Source: CAZWRV01 sp964636325
GTDB taxonomy: Bacteria; Verrucomicrobiota; Lentisphaeria; Victivallales; GWF2-50-93
Direction of reading: 5' to 3'
DNA length: 36,923 nt
Assembly: GCA_964636325.1 (NCBI GenBank)
Contig: CAZWRV010000063.1
Coordinates: 1 to 36,923, forward strand
Shown here: piece after piece, positions 23,785 to 33,326 of the stretch
Layout: every line of letters starts with the position of its first letter
Position numbering within the stretch: position 1 is the stretch's first letter
Notes under the pieces: generated by a model
The model's database searches: none
Told to the model about the DNA's origin: nothing
The model's input: only the letters and a program-made list of their open reading frames with translations
Translations under genes and position numbers: made by a program

Positions 23785-24519
23785 TCATGCTTTGTCCTTG
23801 GGGAGGCGCTCAAAACGGTATTTCGGCTTCCAGCCAAGGCGCGAACGCGCCGTCGCATGGTCGATGTCGGCATCATCCTGACCCAGATGAAACACTTCCA
23901 ACCCCAGGTCGGACAACGTCAACGCCAGCGCGGCGGCCATTCCAATGTCGCGGGGATCGATCAGCGTGGGATCGTAGCGATCCAATGCGTTGCCGTATTT
24001 CGACATGAACGTCTCATCGTAGATAATCCATGCGGGACGCAGGATCGCTGTGCATATCCCGTGATTTTCATGGTAGAAACGGGCAAGCGCCTCCTGCATG
24101 ATCTTGGTCAGGACGTAGAGAGAGGCTTTGAATTGATACGGCCCGTCGCCGGGCCGCGGGTTCCGGCTTGCGCTCTTGTCGACCACGCCGGCCGATGATA
24201 CAAGGACACAGCGCCGGATTCCGCATTCGACGGCGGCGTGATAGAGGTTCGCCGTGCCCTTGACATTTGTATCGAAGGCCGGCGGCGGCTCCTTGTAGCC
24301 GTCCGGGTTGCGCGCCATGTGGCACATGACGACGGCTTCCATTCCAACGGCGGCCCGGCGGCATGCCGCAAGATCGGCTATATCGGCCACCACGGACTCG
24401 TCGGCGGCTTCGCCGGCCGGCTTGACGTCAAAGCTGCGGATGCAATGACCTTGTCCGCGAAGGGTTTGCGCGAGCCCTTTGCCGGTAAAACCTGCCGCGC
24501 CAGTCATGAGTATCTTCAT
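23785..24519 (-). CDS. NAD-dependent epimerase/dehydratase (extended SDR)
   Basis: A 244-residue short-chain dehydrogenase/reductase of the sugar-epimerase type. The N-terminal NAD-binding motif TGAAGFTGKG is at residues 6-15, FDVKP ends the second strand, and the catalytic tetrad is present as SSAG near 109 and Y135-x3-K139 in SLYVLTKIM. At 244 residues it is shorter than typical extended SDRs (about 300), so the substrate lid is small. AAGGAG lies 11 nt before the ATG, somewhat far. It is a monocistronic reverse-strand gene in an otherwise plus-strand region. It is bracketed by an element end at 23721 and a full element at 24702-24976, suggesting it was moved as a cassette. The likely role is nucleotide-sugar or free-sugar oxidation or epimerisation. 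Confidence 0.88.
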   Translation of the reverse strand: MKILMTGAAGFTGKGLAQTLRGQGHCIRSFDVKPAGEAADESVVADIADLAACRRAAVGMEAVVMCHMARNPDGYKEPPPAFDTNVKGTANLYHAAVECGIRRCVLVSSAGVVDKSASRNPRPGDGPYQFKASLYVLTKIMQEALARFYHENHGICTAILRPAWIIYDETFMSKYGNALDRYDPTLIDPRDIGMAAALALTLSDLGLEVFHLGQDDADIDHATARSRLGWKPKYRFERLPKDKA

Positions 24520-24701
24520 CGTGCATCGTACTCCTTACCCGACGTCCCGGGACGTGAGTATTTGAATTGCCATTTGCATCATAGGCTAATATAACCTGTA
24601 TTCTTCTGTATTTCAAACAGTAAAGGCAATCAACCAGGAAGGGCCATGTCCCCGGCTCCGGAAGTCCTGGTCGGTGGGACTGCTGGCGGGCGGACGGAAG
24701 T

Positions 24702-24976
24702 TATACTCCTTTAGGCTGATAATTGCGCATTTTGATTGCGGAGATTTCGGGAATTTCTCCGTATTCTGAGAGGCCGCCGATACCGAGGTATCGAAGGCAC
24801 TCGAAGGATGCGGAGCAAAACCGAAAGACCGCAACCGCCTTGCGACGAGCATCTTTGGGCCGTATTTTTCCGTTCCTTCCTCGGACGACATTCATGTCGC
24901 CGCTCGGTCGGAACAAAAAAATCCAATCCCAAATCTTGCTCGTCAAAATGCCAATTTGCAGACCTAAATGAGTATA
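24702..24976. repeat. 275-bp inverted-repeat element, copy 2
   Basis: It starts TATACTCCTTTAGGCTG and ends, on the reverse strand, TATACTCATTTAGGTCTG. It aligns end to end with copy 1 (10684-10957) with scattered substitutions and few indels, including the internal GATACC/GGTATC and CGACAT/ATGTCG palindromes. The terminal ~50 bp are inverted relative to each other. Protein-like translations across it occur in several frames on both strands of both copies, which reflects the repeat rather than genes. From 24520 to 24701 I see only the epimerase leader. Confidence 0.8.
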
Positions 24977-25266
24977 TCTATGCCGTACTACCAGATATGC
25001 CTGCTGGGCGGATTCCGAAGCGGCGGTTCTGGGTCAGCCCGGCGGTTATCCCGGCGGGTCTATGGGAACAGTTTACACTGCTTCCTAAACTGGCTTTAAT
25101 TTCACCCTGCGCGGATTATACTACTGCTCCCGATGAGAGACATCCATTTGAAAAGCAATATGAGGCAAGGCCCTCCTCGTTCATAAAGGCGGTGAAAAAG
25201 GACAAGGCCGCATCTGCCCTTGCAAAGGAATTCTACCGCATGGCGAAGAACCCATCGAAAACATAA
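24977..25266 (+). pseudogene. Possible 3' gene fragment after the element
   Basis: A frame entering from the repeat element continues to a stop at 25266. The last ~30 residues (SFIKAVKKDKAASALAKEFYRMAKN) look like a genuine protein C-terminus, while the first part does not. It has no start of its own. It may be the tail of a gene truncated by the element, ending 2 nt before the alpha-galactosidase-like frame. The product cannot be named. Confidence 0.35.
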
Positions 25267-25268
25267 TC

Positions 25269-27332
25269 TTGAACGTGCAAATCAAAACAAAATCGAAATG
25301 TCCGGGCGCAACTTATCTTGAAGCGTCGGTCTCTTCCGGCAACGGAAATTTTTCTTTCATTGACGCGGCCGGCGGTGACGGATTCCACGGGATAGGATTC
25401 CATGTGTCATCGGAAAACGGCATGCTGAATCTGTCGGAAGCATCCAGTTCACGGCTTTTCAACGGCGGATATTCCATTGAAGGCAAGCTTGCCGAAGAGA
25501 TATTCCTATCGCTGAAAATAGAGAAGGCGAAAGCTGTGGACGGATGGAAGCTGAAGCCGACAATTCTCAACAAGTCTTCTTCCGCCTTCAGAATCAACGG
25601 CTACGGATTTGCCGCTGAAGACGGATGCAGCGGCCCTTTGATAGGCAAGGCCGGATTCGAACCGCTGCTCTACGCCTCGACTTCGAACCTCAGGCTGGAG
25701 GAGCTGCCGTTCTGCGGCTCGAGCATCCAGTTCATCAGGCCGGTTCCGATCAACCCTATCAGCATAGGCGGCGAACCTTGCGGATCCATTCCTGTGATAT
25801 TCGTCGGCAGGAGGAACGGCGGCCGATGGCTCGCCCACGCGGCGCTGTCGCAGGAAAGGCATCTCCTCCGCTGGGATTTGTCCTTGTCGCGGGCGAAAGG
25901 CAGGCATATGGAGTTCGCGGCAAAGTTCTTCTGGAACGGCGGCCTCCCCGAGTCGGTTCCGCCGGGCGGCGCCATGGAGCTAGAATCCTCATTGTTCATG
26001 CTCGTCGATTCAGAACCGGACAGGCTCTACCAGCCCTACATGGAGGAGATTCAGGAGGAATACGGATTCCGGCTCGCCGGCGGACGAAGCCTCCTAAGGC
26101 ACACCCCCGTCTACTGCACATGGAACTTCAATGTCTTCAAGGACATAGACGAGGACAGATGCGTCCGCAGAATGGAGATCGCGTCTAAGATTCAACCGGG
26201 CGGCTTCTTCCAGCTTGACGACGGCTACCAGCGGGAGGTCATCGAAGGACAAGCTTCGTCCACGTCAATCGACGCATATTATCCGGATCCGGACAAGGCA
26301 TGGGACTTGAAGCTGTTTCCTTCCGGCCCGGAAGGATTTGTGAATGCATGCCTGGGCAGACACCTGAGGCCGGCAATTTGGTTCACCACCAGGCTTGAAA
26401 AAGGCGGTCCGATAGAAAAGGGGCATCCGGAGTGGATACTACTCTGCAAGGACGGCTCTCCGGTCACCGAAGTCGGCTATCCGATGCTCGACGTCTCGGT
26501 TACGGAAGTTAGGGAGTTCATTTCGGAATGCATCAGGACACTAGTGCGCGGCTGGGGCTTCCAAGGGATCAAGCTTGACTTCTTCTCATGGATGTTCGAC
26601 TATCCCGGCGCCTGCTTCAGGAATGGCGGGACCGGCGCATATTGGAAAAGATGGATGTTCAAGCTGATACGCGGCGAACTGGGCCCGGAAGGATACTTCC
26701 TGCACTGCATCTCATGCCCGCTGGGGAATCCGCTTCTCGCAGTGGACGGCCCGGACGCATACCGCGCCGGCATCGACATCCACAGCGGTGAATGGGGCTA
26801 TAACGTCAGAAGCGTCTCGTGGCTGCTTCCAGGAATGCTCGCGAACAATTCGAACACATGGTTCGGCAACGCCGACAGCTGGATGGGCGGCCCGGACGTT
26901 CCGAAGGCGGAACGACGGTTCAGGCTCGCCTATGCATACATGACCGCAGGCATGGCCGAATTTTCCGGCCCGCTCGAGCTTCTTGACAAAGAGGCGCTCA
27001 CGGATTACAGGAGAATGGTCGCAAGGCTTGACGCCGGAACCGGATTCGAATGTCCGGGGCGGGAGCCTTTCTTCGGAGAACCCTACCCAAGCATCCTTGT
27101 CCGCCGCCACCGCCGGGAGAGCGTTACACGCCGTCTCGACGGCATTTCTGCGACCCTCGCACTTTTCAACTGGACCGACACCGAAAAGCCGTCGGCCGTC
27201 TCTTTGAAAGAGCTTCGGCTCAAGGGCAGACCGCATGACTTCTGGACTTCTAAGCCCATTACTGTCAGGAACGGAATGATCGCCTCAATGCTCCCCCCCC
27301 GGGGCCACATGATCGCCGATTTCACCGACTAA
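25269..27332 (+). CDS. GH36-like alpha-galactosidase family protein
   Basis: A 687-residue predicted retaining alpha-galactoside hydrolase. The N-terminal beta-supersandwich (about 1-265) leads to a TIM barrel starting HTPVYCTWNFNVFKDID. The barrel has GGFFQLDDGYQ, AIWFTTRLEKGG, FQGIKLDFFSW with the expected nucleophile D437 in the K-x-D motif, and GPDAYRAGIDIHSGEW, which holds the likely acid/base Asp. A C-terminal beta domain follows. There is no signal peptide, so it acts in the cytoplasm on imported oligosaccharides. The start is unclear: TTG 25269 or GTG 25275, neither with a good ribosome site, and the true start may have been lost to the upstream rearrangement. A C8G4 run lies near 27295. 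A strong terminator follows. Confidence 0.85.
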   Translation: MNVQIKTKSKCPGATYLEASVSSGNGNFSFIDAAGGDGFHGIGFHVSSENGMLNLSEASSSRLFNGGYSIEGKLAEEIFLSLKIEKAKAVDGWKLKPTILNKSSSAFRINGYGFAAEDGCSGPLIGKAGFEPLLYASTSNLRLEELPFCGSSIQFIRPVPINPISIGGEPCGSIPVIFVGRRNGGRWLAHAALSQERHLLRWDLSLSRAKGRHMEFAAKFFWNGGLPESVPPGGAMELESSLFMLVDSEPDRLYQPYMEEIQEEYGFRLAGGRSLLRHTPVYCTWNFNVFKDIDEDRCVRRMEIASKIQPGGFFQLDDGYQREVIEGQASSTSIDAYYPDPDKAWDLKLFPSGPEGFVNACLGRHLRPAIWFTTRLEKGGPIEKGHPEWILLCKDGSPVTEVGYPMLDVSVTEVREFISECIRTLVRGWGFQGIKLDFFSWMFDYPGACFRNGGTGAYWKRWMFKLIRGELGPEGYFLHCISCPLGNPLLAVDGPDAYRAGIDIHSGEWGYNVRSVSWLLPGMLANNSNTWFGNADSWMGGPDVPKAERRFRLAYAYMTAGMAEFSGPLELLDKEALTDYRRMVARLDAGTGFECPGREPFFGEPYPSILVRRHRRESVTRRLDGISATLALFNWTDTEKPSAVSLKELRLKGRPHDFWTSKPITVRNGMIASMLPPRGHMIADFTD

Positions 27333-27335
27333 AAT

Positions 27336-27374
27336 AAAAGGTGATCCCCCAGCTAGTCTGGGGGATCACCTTTT
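27336..27374. terminator. Strong bidirectional intrinsic terminator
   Basis: AAAAGGTGATCCCCCAG (27336-27352) pairs perfectly with CTGGGGGATCACCTTTT (27358-27374) around a 5-nt loop. The 17-bp stem ends in A and T runs, so it can work on both strands. It lies 3 nt after the alpha-galactosidase stop and insulates the next gene. From here to 27526 nothing further is seen. Confidence 0.9.
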
Positions 27375-27526
27375 AATTTAAAAAATAATTAATTCCTCGC
27401 AAAGATTTCCCACGATTTCACGTCAAACAGATAAAAGAGCGTAACTCTACAGATCCAGGAATCACAGCCATAAGACACTTTTATGAGCGGAAAAGCCCGG
27501 AGAAGGGCGAAGCTAGGCTGAACCTT

Positions 27527-27555
27527 TTGCTGAGCTATGAAACTCAATTCATTAT
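27527..27555 (+). promoter_or_regulatory. Weak promoter candidate for the large exported-protein gene
   Basis: TTGCTG (27527-27532) and CATTAT (27550-27555) are spaced by 17 bp, about 40 nt before the ATG at 27595. This is a partial consensus match in an AT-rich gap. Confidence 0.3.
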
Positions 27556-27594
27556 ATTTATCTTTGCGGAACTCTGGGTGAGAGAATAAAAAAA

Positions 27595-30500
27595 ATGAAA
27601 ATAATCAAATCAGCCTTTGCATCACTTCTGTTCCTTTTCGCCAATTTCGCATCCTTGGCGGCTGATGCTCCTATCAAGATCGCGATAATCGGCGACACGG
27701 GCAAGTTCCGCCCACAAATGGACTTGCTTTCAGCAGAACTTTTAAAGAAGCCCGGCCTAGCCATACTTGATCGAGCGGACACCGATAAAATACTCGAAGA
27801 GCATTCCATACTGTTGTCGGATGTATCGAAAAGCAGCATCAGGATCGGCAAGCTGCTCGGCGCGGACGGTGTCATCCTCCTCAAAGAATTCGAGGCCGAA
27901 GGGAAAAAATATTCCTCCGCCCGCCTTGTCGCTGTCAAACCCGGGGTCATTGTCGACGCATGTGTAATACCGACGGATGTAAAGTCAGAAGTCTATGACA
28001 TTAACAAGGCTGTCATGGTACGACTAGTCCCATTGTTTGAAAAGCTTAAGATATCCCGAGAGGACGCAATCCCTGTCTCGCTCCTAAATTTCCGCGCAAT
28101 CAGCCCGGATCCGATGTTGATACGGGTAGAGAAGGAACTCAATCCAGTCCTCGCACACCGCCTCATGATGGAAAAGAAGGTCTTTGTTAATGAAAGATGG
28201 AACATGGGCCATGTTGAGTTCGAAAAGGATCTGGACGACGATGACTCCTCCTTCTGGACTGGCTCCTATATCGTGGAAGGCAATATATCCGGAAATAATG
28301 ACAGCCTGAAAGCCTCGATTACCATCCGCAACAAGGACGGAGTAAAACAGGAGTCAACTGTGGATGGAAAGGCTTCTGACCTCGCAGAATTCAACGGCCG
28401 CGTAGTGGACAAAACATTATCTGAAATAAAGGCTGGAGGCCACCTCCTGGAATGGGACAGGGAAAAGGAAGCCAAGGAATACTACGACGAAGGAATCTGG
28501 GCCCTCAACAACGGCTTATACGACTTCGCACAGTCCGCCCTCGATTCCGCATGGGCTATGGGATGCAAATCAACGGAATGCTCCAATGCAAGGTTGAAAA
28601 CATTGACAGGCAAATTATATCACATGGCAAGGTTTCCAGCCGAGGAAAAATGGATTACAACAAGATACCTCAATGGAATCCCAATAATTATAATTCCGGT
28701 TGAAGACTACCTAGATACGCTTATCTACACACTTGATGTTTTTAATGATACTGCAAGCAAGAACTCTCATGACCCTGATTCGATTTTGAAAACAGGCGTA
28801 GGATTACTATTATTTTCATCGGTTATCCTTCATTCCGCCTATCAAAATAAACCTCATAATGATGTGCAATTAAATGCGAAGTTGAAGAAGATAAGATGCT
28901 TGACACGAGAATGTTTTAAGATTTCAATGCTCTTGAAATCAGACCCTTTCAAAGAAGCGTCAGTATATCTATTTGCAGTGTATTTCAATTATGCACCTTT
29001 CTGGTATGAGAATACATATGAGAGTTTAACTGATTTTCGAAAGGTTATTAATGGAACATTCCCTGGAACCGAAGTTAGTGCAAAGTGCGGGACAAAATTC
29101 AGGCTTGCCCTGATGTATAATTATAATTATGATATTCCTAAGGGGATAGATTGGCTAAATCCGCAGGATGGAAGAGTTGCTGATAACTCATGGAAAGAAT
29201 TTACTTTATCTCTACTGAAGTCTAGCGATGATATAGAAATCCTTACAGGTATTTTTTTATCTACAAAGAATCGTAATAACTTATCTGATGTGATTAAAGA
29301 GTATATATTGGCACATAAAGAAAAAGTTATACGTGAATACGAAAATCCAATGATATCGCCATATGTAGTAATCATTGAGATGGTTAGAGACCCAGAAGTT
29401 AAAATGACTCTATTGCATGATATGCTTGACTATTATTTTGCTAAATACAAATCCGATCAAAGCCAAGAATTATTCTGGCATTTCTTTAATTCGAACCATT
29501 TCAGTCAAAGCAGCACAAAGATTGATATTTCAAAAAAAATAATGGTTGACATTAAAATGAAGGAAATATATAAATTGCTTGAGAACATGAGATACGAGCA
29601 TATGGATTTATTTAGAAAAAATCCAGATTTAGAAAAACTTTATCAAGCATTTAGAACATCTAATAAAATATCTAGCGTCCAAGAAGATATTTATCCCATA
29701 GTTGAACCGGACAATTTTATCACACAAAAAGATATTCTTGGTGAGAAATGGAAACCATACATGACACATTTAGGACTGCCCATGCAGCTTTCAGGCGATA
29801 AAATATGGTATATCTGTACCGATACAGGTAGAACAAAGCCTGAATATTTTATTGCTGAAGTTGACATTCAGAATTTTGATCTAGTAAAATATCACATACC
29901 ATCTGAAATCGATGGCAAGGCACTTCCAGGGATTAAGTATGAATCATTCGGCACACTTTTCACTATAGATAAGAAAGGTAATCTTTTTGCAATTGTCCTT
30001 TCCGACAACAGCATATTATGCTTTAACAAAAATAAAAATTGGAGTAGGATAAATAATAATTTTCAAGGAAACATACAGTCTATTCAATATTACGATTCAA
30101 CTCATCTGCTGATCGGATACTCTCCCAAAAAATTGCTTAACGAACAAGATTCAACAATAGGATATGATGCCGGTGCTATTATGTATAATACGGCAGATAA
30201 CTCAACTTCAATACTTTTTTCGACTAGGCGGAAACCGCCCATCTCCTCCCTTGATGCAAAAGGAAGCATAATGGTTAATTCAATTTTTACAAAAAATAAC
30301 AATGTTTTTGTTAATTATACTGACCAGACAAAGCAAGATCGGCCAAATAAATATAAAACATACATATCCTTTTTGGGTGATTCAAATAGGTGTACGGACG
30401 CGATAGACATTAGCGAAATAGATTCTCAATATGATTTAATCAACGACAATTCTTATTTCATTAAAAGAGCTGATGGAGTTATAAACATATATGATTTTGA

Positions 30501-30834
30501 TGAAAAGGGAATAAAAATACCACCGGTATTCAAAATAGACCAATCGATTGATTACACAAGATCTTTGTGCTGCGACAGCCAATATATATTCTTCACACCA
30601 CATCAGAATCCAGGAGAAATAACAAACATATCAACAGTTCTCAATATAATCGAAAAGGATGGAAGGCATTCAAAGGTTAGATTAAAATACGATATATACG
30701 AGGATACAAGCATTTATAATGAAATTATAGGTCAGAGTGATAAAAAACTGATTCTCGCCGATTCAGGAGGATACCATTATATTGCCGTTGTTTCTAAAGA
30801 AAAAGTAATTGGAGCAATAAGAAATAACGATTGA
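27595..30834 (+). CDS. Large exported protein: CsgG-like N-terminus, propeller-like C-terminus
   Basis: A 1079-residue protein. A signal peptide (about 1-22, FLFANFASLA) precedes a domain like the CsgG/TolB-N group: IAIIGDTGKFRPQMDLLSAELL, LAILDRADTDKILEEHSILL, IGKLLGADGVILLKEF. A TPR-like helical stretch follows (EYYDEGIWALNNGLYDFAQSALDSAW). The middle is helical and charged. The last ~370 residues contain repeated short strands (GDKIWYICTDTG, FTIDKKGNLFAIVLSDNSILCFNK, HLLIGYS), suggesting a beta-propeller. Base composition changes inside the gene: one counted line at 27661-27720 is 55% G+C, one at 29521-29580 is 18%. It is probably a periplasmic or outer-membrane-associated protein. Its function is unknown; mosaic origin is likely. 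Confidence 0.75.
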   Translation: MKIIKSAFASLLFLFANFASLAADAPIKIAIIGDTGKFRPQMDLLSAELLKKPGLAILDRADTDKILEEHSILLSDVSKSSIRIGKLLGADGVILLKEFEAEGKKYSSARLVAVKPGVIVDACVIPTDVKSEVYDINKAVMVRLVPLFEKLKISREDAIPVSLLNFRAISPDPMLIRVEKELNPVLAHRLMMEKKVFVNERWNMGHVEFEKDLDDDDSSFWTGSYIVEGNISGNNDSLKASITIRNKDGVKQESTVDGKASDLAEFNGRVVDKTLSEIKAGGHLLEWDREKEAKEYYDEGIWALNNGLYDFAQSALDSAWAMGCKSTECSNARLKTLTGKLYHMARFPAEEKWITTRYLNGIPIIIIPVEDYLDTLIYTLDVFNDTASKNSHDPDSILKTGVGLLLFSSVILHSAYQNKPHNDVQLNAKLKKIRCLTRECFKISMLLKSDPFKEASVYLFAVYFNYAPFWYENTYESLTDFRKVINGTFPGTEVSAKCGTKFRLALMYNYNYDIPKGIDWLNPQDGRVADNSWKEFTLSLLKSSDDIEILTGIFLSTKNRNNLSDVIKEYILAHKEKVIREYENPMISPYVVIIEMVRDPEVKMTLLHDMLDYYFAKYKSDQSQELFWHFFNSNHFSQSSTKIDISKKIMVDIKMKEIYKLLENMRYEHMDLFRKNPDLEKLYQAFRTSNKISSVQEDIYPIVEPDNFITQKDILGEKWKPYMTHLGLPMQLSGDKIWYICTDTGRTKPEYFIAEVDIQNFDLVKYHIPSEIDGKALPGIKYESFGTLFTIDKKGNLFAIVLSDNSILCFNKNKNWSRINNNFQGNIQSIQYYDSTHLLIGYSPKKLLNEQDSTIGYDAGAIMYNTADNSTSILFSTRRKPPISSLDAKGSIMVNSIFTKNNNVFVNYTDQTKQDRPNKYKTYISFLGDSNRCTDAIDISEIDSQYDLINDNSYFIKRADGVINIYDFDEKGIKIPPVFKIDQSIDYTRSLCCDSQYIFFTPHQNPGEITNISTVLNIIEKDGRHSKVRLKYDIYEDTSIYNEIIGQSDKKLILADSGGYHYIAVVSKEKVIGAIRNND

Positions 30835-30992
30835 CAGTAAGGGGTAGCAGGCTGGTAGCAATGGGGTGGGGGCTGCCCGAGTCCAGCGGCGGAACCGCTG
30901 GTCGCGCGCAGTTTACCGAGCATTTACGATTTCCCATATGCAATCTCTAGGTTGCAGTGATATAGTATGCCAAGACACGACTTATTTGCCAA

Positions 30993-32456
30993 GTGATGAT
31001 GAAAATGAAACTAAGACTTTCGGTTTTTGCTCTCGCGGTTCCGATCTGCTCCGTCGTATTTCTTTGCGCCGGCACAGCCAAGGATAATAATGAGGAATCT
31101 TCCGCAGATGGGACAGCAGTTCTACAGGCCGGTGCGGTACGCGGCTTATCCTACCCCCCGCCGTTAAAGCCCGATGAGATACCTCCTCCGCCGGTGCCCA
31201 TCTTCAACGATCAGCTGCTTTCTTTCCAGACGCTGTTCGCGCTAGGCAACATCTCGGCAGGTTCCGGCGACTACGGCGAGATCACCTCCGTAATCAGGCG
31301 AGTCAAGGACCGCAAAGAGGACTATCTGGCCTACTACGAGGAGTTTGCGGCCGAGGCGCTCAAGGTCAGCGGCTATGCCGATGAAGCGGCACAGCGCGGG
31401 GAACGCGTCACCGCGCTCAACGCCTATCTGCGGGCGGCCTCCTACTATTCGCAGGCCCTCTTTTTCGCACTGATCCGATCCAGCGACGCGGATCTGTTGG
31501 CGATGGCCTGCGGGGGGCCTGTCCCAGAAGCATCCCGCAGTTTCGAGCGCGAAACATACCGGGCGATGCGCGCCGCATGGGAGAACGCGGGAATGCACAT
31601 GCAGCCGCCCATGCAGGTCGTCGAGCTCCCCTCGGACTGCCCCGAGGGCCCGGTGCTGGGCTGGTTCCTTCGTCCCTCCAAGGATTATCGCCGGAAGCCG
31701 ACGCTGCTTATGAACAACGGCTCGGATGCCCAGGCGATCGACCTCTGGGGCGCCGGGGCATACGCAGCCTTGCAGCGGGGCTGGAACGTCCTGATTTTCG
31801 ATGGTCCAGGCCAGGGCGCAATGCTTTTCGAGCAGAACCGGACATTCATCCCGGAATGGGAGAAGGTGATCACTCCGATCGTAACCTGGCTGCATCGTCA
31901 TCGCGGCGTTGACCGCAGACGTATCGTCCTGACCGGATCGAGCTTCGGCGGGCATCTCGTGCCACGCGCCGCAGCATATGAGCCGCGGCTTGCCGCAATC
32001 AGCATCGACCCCGGTGTCATATATGCCGGGAACGCATGGACCGACAGCATGGGGCCATTGCTGGAACTGTTCGAGAAGGGAGAAAGGGACGAATTCAATA
32101 AACAATGGTCTGGCTATGTCTCTACTCTCACAAGGAACGAGCAGTTCGGGCTCGCCAAACGGCTGGAGATATACGCGGGTTCGACGATGTTCGACAAGTA
32201 CAGCCAGATTGTTCAGTTCGATAATGCCGCAGTTCTGCCTCAGATAAGCTGTCCGGCGCTGGTGCTCGACAACGAAGTCGAACAGTTCTTCCCCGGCCAG
32301 CCCGAGCTTATTTACGAACAGCTGACGAGCAGCATTTGGAGGAGATACGTCAAGTTCACTGTCGCTGAGGGAGCGCAGTATCATTGCGAGCCGATGGCGC
32401 CGCAGCGTCGAAACGACGAGGTGATGAACTTCTTCCACAACGTCGTCGGCCGCTGA
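30993..32456 (+). CDS. Exported alpha/beta-hydrolase
   Basis: A 487-residue serine hydrolase. A hydrophobic signal (LSVFALAVPICSVVFLCAGTA) starts the protein, with cleavage near residue 29. A helical cap-like region (about 60-210) precedes the hydrolase core: LGWFLRPS, PTLLMNNGSDA (oxyanion region), LIFDGPGQGAMLFEQN, the nucleophile elbow GSSFGG with S317, CPALVLDNEVEQFF (likely acid Asp), and the C-terminal EGAQYHCEPM with the likely catalytic His. This order resembles FrsA/DUF1100-like esterases and pseudooxynicotine-hydrolase-type C-C hydrolases. The start is uncertain among ATGs at 30993, 30996 and 31002; no ribosome site is evident. It may remove acyl groups from extracellular glycans. 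It is a single gene. Confidence 0.85.
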   Translation: MMMKMKLRLSVFALAVPICSVVFLCAGTAKDNNEESSADGTAVLQAGAVRGLSYPPPLKPDEIPPPPVPIFNDQLLSFQTLFALGNISAGSGDYGEITSVIRRVKDRKEDYLAYYEEFAAEALKVSGYADEAAQRGERVTALNAYLRAASYYSQALFFALIRSSDADLLAMACGGPVPEASRSFERETYRAMRAAWENAGMHMQPPMQVVELPSDCPEGPVLGWFLRPSKDYRRKPTLLMNNGSDAQAIDLWGAGAYAALQRGWNVLIFDGPGQGAMLFEQNRTFIPEWEKVITPIVTWLHRHRGVDRRRIVLTGSSFGGHLVPRAAAYEPRLAAISIDPGVIYAGNAWTDSMGPLLELFEKGERDEFNKQWSGYVSTLTRNEQFGLAKRLEIYAGSTMFDKYSQIVQFDNAAVLPQISCPALVLDNEVEQFFPGQPELIYEQLTSSIWRRYVKFTVAEGAQYHCEPMAPQRRNDEVMNFFHNVVGR

Positions 32457-32525
32457 TCAGCTGGCTGATTTCAAATGCGGTTGCTCTCCCGCCTCCGCAA
32501 CCACCTGTGGTCAGAATTTGTGAAA

Positions 32526-33326
32526 TCACGGAATTGCCGGGCCGAGGAGCTTTCGGGCGTTCCCGTAGAATATCCTTCTCCGGTCGCCGTCTGAGATGTC
32601 CGCCCCCAGCACGGCTCCGACGCACCAGTGGTAGTCGAACCACGGAAAGTCCGTCCCGAAAAGTATCCTGTCGGCGCCCGCCTCTTCGACAAACTTTTCG
32701 AGTATGCCTCTGTCGTCGAGCACGGCGCAGAGGTCGAGGTAGAGGTTGGGGAAGCTCTTCACAAGGCCGACGGCCTTGTCCCATTCGCCATGGCATGAAT
32801 GTCCGATGTTGATCTTCACGTTGTGATACTTCTCCGCAATCGCCTTTACCTGGTCCTGCCCGTCAAAGGGGCTGTTGCCCCATGTGTGGATGAGGACGAT
32901 CAGCCCGTTGGCGTCGGCGAACTCCCATACGGGTGCGAACTTCGCATCCGTGATTGCAATCCCATGATAGTCCGCGAGCATCTTGAATCCGATGAAGGCA
33001 TCTCGATATCTGTCATAGCTATCGAGCATCTTCGCGATTTCGTCCGGATAGTTCGGGTTCACTCCGCAATACGCCTTGAGCTCCTTCGGATACTTTCTGG
33101 CGGCCTCTATGTTGGCCCTGTTGCCGTCGCCGCGGCCGAAGAGGCTGGCATGGTGGCAGTAAGCGAGCAGCTTCACCCCCGCCCTGCGCATCCTCCTGAC
33201 CATCGAGTCGGCGTCAGGTATCGGGAAGTGGGCGCCGTAGAATGGCCCCATGTGGCCGTGCATGTCGTATATCGGACAGTCTTTGGCCGACGGACTTCTG
33301 AAAAACTTCTCCCTGAGCGTCTTCAC
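32526..33326 (-). CDS. Amidohydrolase-2 family hydrolase (motifs intact)
   Basis: A 266-residue metal-dependent hydrolase of PF04909 type. Ligand motifs are present: H23-x-H25 in YDMHGHMG, His in VLIHTWG, His in INIGHSCHG, and Asp in RILFGTDFPW. A gene of this size encodes a compact single-domain barrel. Its start codon overlaps the stop of the upstream amidohydrolase-like gene by 4 nt (33323-33326), so the two are translationally coupled and may form a heteromer. It is last in the reverse-strand operon headed by the beta-mannosidase. The substrate is unknown: a lactone, sugar-acid or aromatic side group released from the glycan are options. Confidence 0.88.
   Translation of the reverse strand: MKTLREKFFRSPSAKDCPIYDMHGHMGPFYGAHFPIPDADSMVRRMRRAGVKLLAYCHHASLFGRGDGNRANIEAARKYPKELKAYCGVNPNYPDEIAKMLDSYDRYRDAFIGFKMLADYHGIAITDAKFAPVWEFADANGLIVLIHTWGNSPFDGQDQVKAIAEKYHNVKINIGHSCHGEWDKAVGLVKSFPNLYLDLCAVLDDRGILEKFVEEAGADRILFGTDFPWFDYHWCVGAVLGADISDGDRRRIFYGNARKLLGPAIP

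Noticed and set aside
24736..24976. Open frames across both strands of the repeat element, similar in copies 1 and 2
   Set aside because: They mirror each other because the element is palindromic. Several frames are open at once and none has a start signal or family match.
30883..30901. CCAGCGG/CCGCTGG hairpin between the large exported-protein gene and the alpha/beta-hydrolase gene
   Set aside because: A 7-bp stem with no T-run, 48 nt after the stop; too weak to call a terminator.
31242..32438. Long reverse-strand frame opposite the alpha/beta-hydrolase gene
   Set aside because: Antisense shadow of a G+C-rich gene; the plus-strand product has a signal peptide and a complete catalytic motif set.
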